15,595 nt of DNA from CAYVTZ01 sp964454685. GTDB lineage: Bacteria; Bacillota; Clostridia; Christensenellales; Christensenellaceae. The DNA lies in NCBI GenBank assembly GCA_964454685.1, contig CAYVTZ010000057.1, forward strand, positions 1 to 15,595. The letters run 5' to 3'. Below are positions 13,965 through 15,595 of the stretch, in pieces (the stretch's first letter is position 1; the number at the start of each line of letters is the position of its first letter). Position numbers and translations under genes: made by a program. The notes under the pieces are model-generated. The model made no database searches. It worked only from the letters and a program-made list of their open reading frames with translations, and was not told where the DNA came from.

Positions 13965-14012
13965 TAAATCAGAGAGAGTGGGGGGAATGTTTTGGTGAAA
14001 TTTTTGTGAAGT

Positions 14013-14041
14013 AAAAATCCGCCATGACCTTATCACTGCGG
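14013..14041 (-). terminator. Intrinsic terminator of the methyltransferase gene
   Basis: On the minus strand CCGCAGTGAT-AAG-GTCATGGCGG forms about nine pairs with one mismatch and wobble pairs (14019-14041). It is followed by A and then TTTTT (plus-strand A run 14013-14017). It lies about 80 bases after the methyltransferase stop and just upstream of the ogg promoter. Confidence 0.7.
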
Positions 14042-14118
14042 TTTTAACCAGAATCCTGATGCCTTGTTTTCTGCCGCAAACCAGTCTGCGGCTGCGCAAG
14101 TCTTATGAAAATGCAGCG

Positions 14119-14976
14119 CTACTTGCATTGCAGCGCCAGAAAATCCCATTGCACATTTTCCTGAAAAAGCAATTTCTGATCTTGAGGCGTATAGCCGGAT
14201 AGCGATGTGATTTCGCTAAACTGCGGATGATATGCCCGCTGCGACACATGGAAGCCGACGGATTCAAACATCCGGCACGCTTGCTCCATGCCATTTACAG
14301 CCGCCGTGTCAATCTGCTTTTGCGTTACATCCTGAAAAATGAAGTTGGACATATCGCCAACCGAATCACTGTATTTTTCATCAAAGTCTGAAGTAATCCA
14401 AATTCCGCCATGCTTTCTAAGCAGCGCGTGTATGTTTTTTGCCACTTCTTTTTGCTCATACGCAGGCAAATATCCCAACAAACCTTCACAGGTCACGGTA
14501 ATCGAACCGTTTAAATGGGCAGTCGCCTGCTCAAGCGCGCGAAAGTCGGTCACATCTGCAACCGAGTATTGAATCTTGCTTTGATATTCGTGCAACTCCG
14601 CACGGCTTTTGATAAACGCCTCCACCGCGGGTTGTACCTTCTCGATTACAAACGGCAGGTCGACGCCTGCATAACGATACCCTTCCTGTGCCATATAAAG
14701 GCAGCGCGGCGTAAAACCGCATGCAAGGTCCAGTATGTTGGGGTTCCCCTCGCTGCGGATCATGCGGTCGGTACCTTTTAAGCGTGATTCAATTCTGGGA
14801 GGGTAGTCGAAAAAACGAGCCGCAAAATCCGAACGGTGCATCATCATTTGGTGCAGTTGTTCGATGCCGAATATGGCCGCAAAGTCTTGGACATAAGGAA
14901 GATCGGTTCTGCTTAAAAAATCGAGCGTAACCATAGCCGTGTGGCTGACCGGATTGATGTTTAAATGTTCTGTCAT
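14119..14976 (-). CDS. Class I SAM-dependent methyltransferase, LCM/TcmP-like
   Basis: A 285-residue methyltransferase. The SAM-binding motif I is ILDLACGFTPR (81-91), followed by the acidic end of strand beta2 in YAGVDLP (D106). Motif-II-like TVTCEGLLGYL and the later WITSDFDEKYSD follow. The ACGFTPR...VDLPFVIEKV pattern resembles the leucine carboxyl methyltransferase/TcmP group, which acts on carboxyl or hydroxyl groups. The substrate is unknown. The ATG at 14976 has AAGGGGA upstream and lies 36 bases from a strong promoter at 15019-15047. The frame remains open upstream to 15291, but that extension shows no family similarity. It stands alone, with its own terminator. There is no evidence that it is related to the mercury or arsenic genes. 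Confidence 0.87.
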   Translation of the reverse strand: MTEHLNINPVSHTAMVTLDFLSRTDLPYVQDFAAIFGIEQLHQMMMHRSDFAARFFDYPPRIESRLKGTDRMIRSEGNPNILDLACGFTPRCLYMAQEGYRYAGVDLPFVIEKVQPAVEAFIKSRAELHEYQSKIQYSVADVTDFRALEQATAHLNGSITVTCEGLLGYLPAYEQKEVAKNIHALLRKHGGIWITSDFDEKYSDSVGDMSNFIFQDVTQKQIDTAAVNGMEQACRMFESVGFHVSQRAYHPQFSEITSLSGYTPQDQKLLFQENVQWDFLALQCK

Positions 14977-15291
14977 GGTGCAATCCCCTTTGCTTGATAA
15001 ATTTCCATCATATTTAGCATCATAAACCTTTTGGGATTCATTGTCCAGAGAAAGCGCTCCGTGCCCGGCCGTTTTTTGGCGAAGCGGCGCTGTATCACTT
15101 GAGAATGCGCCGCCTCTCAAAATCTCATCTTCTGAATTTGCCGCCCCTGCCCCCAAAAGCATCCGCATTTCCCGCGCGCCATTACAATTCCCAAAGGACA
15201 GCAAGCCCTTTCCCTGCTCTCTTTTTGCAATGTCGGCTCGTTTCTCATAGATAAAACCCACGGTAACAACCCACCGTGAAACATTTATCAT
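14977..15291 (-). other. Unexplained open frame upstream of and in frame with the methyltransferase
   Basis: These 105 codons have no stop and run straight into the methyltransferase. The translation is Gly/Ala/Ser-rich without recognisable motifs (for example LLGAGAANSEDEILRGG), its ATG at 15291 has no ribosome site, and a promoter for the downstream gene lies inside it. It also contains a 7-bp inverted repeat GCGGCGC (15084-15090) / GCGCCGC (15107-15113). It is most likely noncoding or a decayed remnant. Confidence 0.4.
15019..15047 (-). promoter_or_regulatory. Promoter of the SAM-dependent methyltransferase gene
   Basis: On the minus strand TGGACA (15042-15047) and TATGAT (15019-15024) are 17 bases apart, each matching consensus at five of six positions. 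The predicted start near 15012 gives a leader of about 36 bases ending in the AAGGGGA ribosome site. This fixes the coding start at 14976. Confidence 0.8.
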
Positions 15292-15298
15292 TCACGGT
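15257..15298 (-). promoter_or_regulatory. Three-segment alternative hairpin, possible attenuator-like leader
   Basis: The hexamer CACGGT/ACCGTG occurs three times. Plus-strand 15273-15280 (ACCGTGAA) pairs perfectly with 15291-15298 (TTCACGGT). The same middle segment can instead pair over six bases with 15259-15264. The two structures are mutually exclusive. On the minus strand the second one ends in GGGTTTTATC, a weak T-tract. It lies at the start of a transcript from the promoter-like sequence at 15310-15338. Regulatory function is inferred only. Confidence 0.4.
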
Positions 15299-15309
15299 AT
15301 AACGACCGG

Positions 15310-15338
15310 ATTCTCTCACCATAATCCATACATGTCAA
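15310..15338 (-). promoter_or_regulatory. Promoter-like sequence upstream of the alternative hairpins
   Basis: On the minus strand a perfect TTGACA (15333-15338) is followed after 17 bases by GAGAAT (15310-15315), which matches four of six -10 positions. A transcript from near 15303 would begin with the CACGGT hairpin segments and continue to the methyltransferase. Confidence 0.45.
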
Positions 15339-15349
15339 AAATAAGATAC

Positions 15350-15380
15350 AAAAAAGACGGAAAGCTATACTTTTCCGTCT
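15350..15380 (-). terminator. Intrinsic terminator for a minus-strand transcript entering from the right
   Basis: The minus strand reads AGACGGAAA, a short loop, then TTTCCGTCT followed by a T-tract (stem arms 15355-15363 and 15372-15380; plus-strand A run 15350-15355). No ORF lies on the minus strand between here and the window end, so it probably ends a gene beyond 15595 or a short RNA. Confidence 0.75.
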
Positions 15381-15451
15381 ACATGTACTATCGGGGTATT
15401 TGAACAAAAGTTTAGCGCTTTTCTTGAAAAAACAGGAAAAAATACCGGAAT

Positions 15452-15471
15452 CGGAAAAGTATACTTTTTCG
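15452..15471. repeat. 20-bp near-perfect palindrome related to the terminator stem
   Basis: CGGAAAAGTATACTTTTTCG is palindromic apart from one pair. It is nearly identical to the CGGAAAGCTATACTTTTCCG core of the terminator hairpin about 93 bases away. The rest of 15381-15595 shows no ORF, RNA gene or other recognisable feature. Confidence 0.6.
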
Positions 15472-15595
15472 TAATTTATACTCTATCACTCAAGTATCGT
15501 TATGCACCGGCAAGACGTCACCGTGGCAAATGATACGCACGGCTCCCGCAAAGGATTGCGAAATAACAGGGGCCTGATGTCACCGGAAACCGAAT

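Noticed and set aside
14119..14976. Arsenite methyltransferase (ArsM) role for the SAM-dependent methyltransferase
   Set aside because: The sequence lacks the conserved Cys set of ArsM, resembles LCM/TcmP-type enzymes, and lies far from the ars-hgc operon with its own promoter.
1..15595. CRISPR arrays, insertion sequences, phage or plasmid genes
   Set aside because: No regularly spaced repeats, transposase, integrase or terminal inverted repeats could be recognised.

Overview
The window looks like a chromosomal segment of a strictly anaerobic Firmicute, probably class Clostridia. The reasons are strong Shine-Dalgarno sites with occasional TTG starts, the co-directional order dnaX - ybaB/ebfC - recR, a lipoprotein-type M13 peptidase, several ferredoxin-like proteins, and hgcAB, which is known only from anaerobes. 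The exact taxon cannot be read from the sequence. Almost everything lies on the minus strand.

Left part (1-3650): a tRNA-Met cut by the window edge with its own sigma-A-type promoter, a strong bidirectional terminator, an M13 (PepO/neprilysin-like) lipoprotein endopeptidase, and a plus-strand EamA/DMT-family permease that converges on the next block.

Central block (3654-6891), the main discovery: a compact six-gene minus-strand operon, arsR - 62-aa Cys-rich protein - hgcA - hgcB - acr3 - small ferredoxin-like protein. HgcA carries the diagnostic cap-helix motif NVWCAAGKG and a C-terminal membrane domain. HgcB carries two [4Fe-4S] motifs, GVGCA and a terminal Cys pair. Together they form the mercury-methylating (methylmercury-producing) pair. 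Here they sit inside an arsenic-type operon, behind one promoter overlapped by a 10-bp inverted repeat that is the likely ArsR operator. They are translationally chained to arsR through a 62-aa Cys-rich protein (4-nt and 8-nt overlaps). An Acr3 arsenite exporter and a Cys-rich ferredoxin follow. No mer genes are present. The layout suggests that As(III), and perhaps Hg(II) or another thiophilic metal, derepresses methylation and efflux together.

Right-central block (7157-13947): a long co-directional DNA-maintenance cluster. In transcription order it holds an 8-oxoguanine DNA glycosylase with a nearly leaderless extended -10 promoter, a PHP-family phosphatase, a membrane-anchored periplasmic-binding-protein-like protein, dnaX, ybaB/ebfC, recR, and two tandem overlapping uracil-DNA glycosylases. 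One glycosylase has the four Fe-S cysteines and the other has lost them. A U-tract terminator at 6904-6926 separates this cluster from the ars-hgc promoter.

Right end (14013-15595): a terminator, an LCM-like SAM-dependent methyltransferase with a good promoter, and about 620 bases with no convincing gene. That stretch holds a second promoter-like sequence, alternative hairpins resembling an attenuator, a terminator for a gene beyond the window, and a pair of related palindromes.
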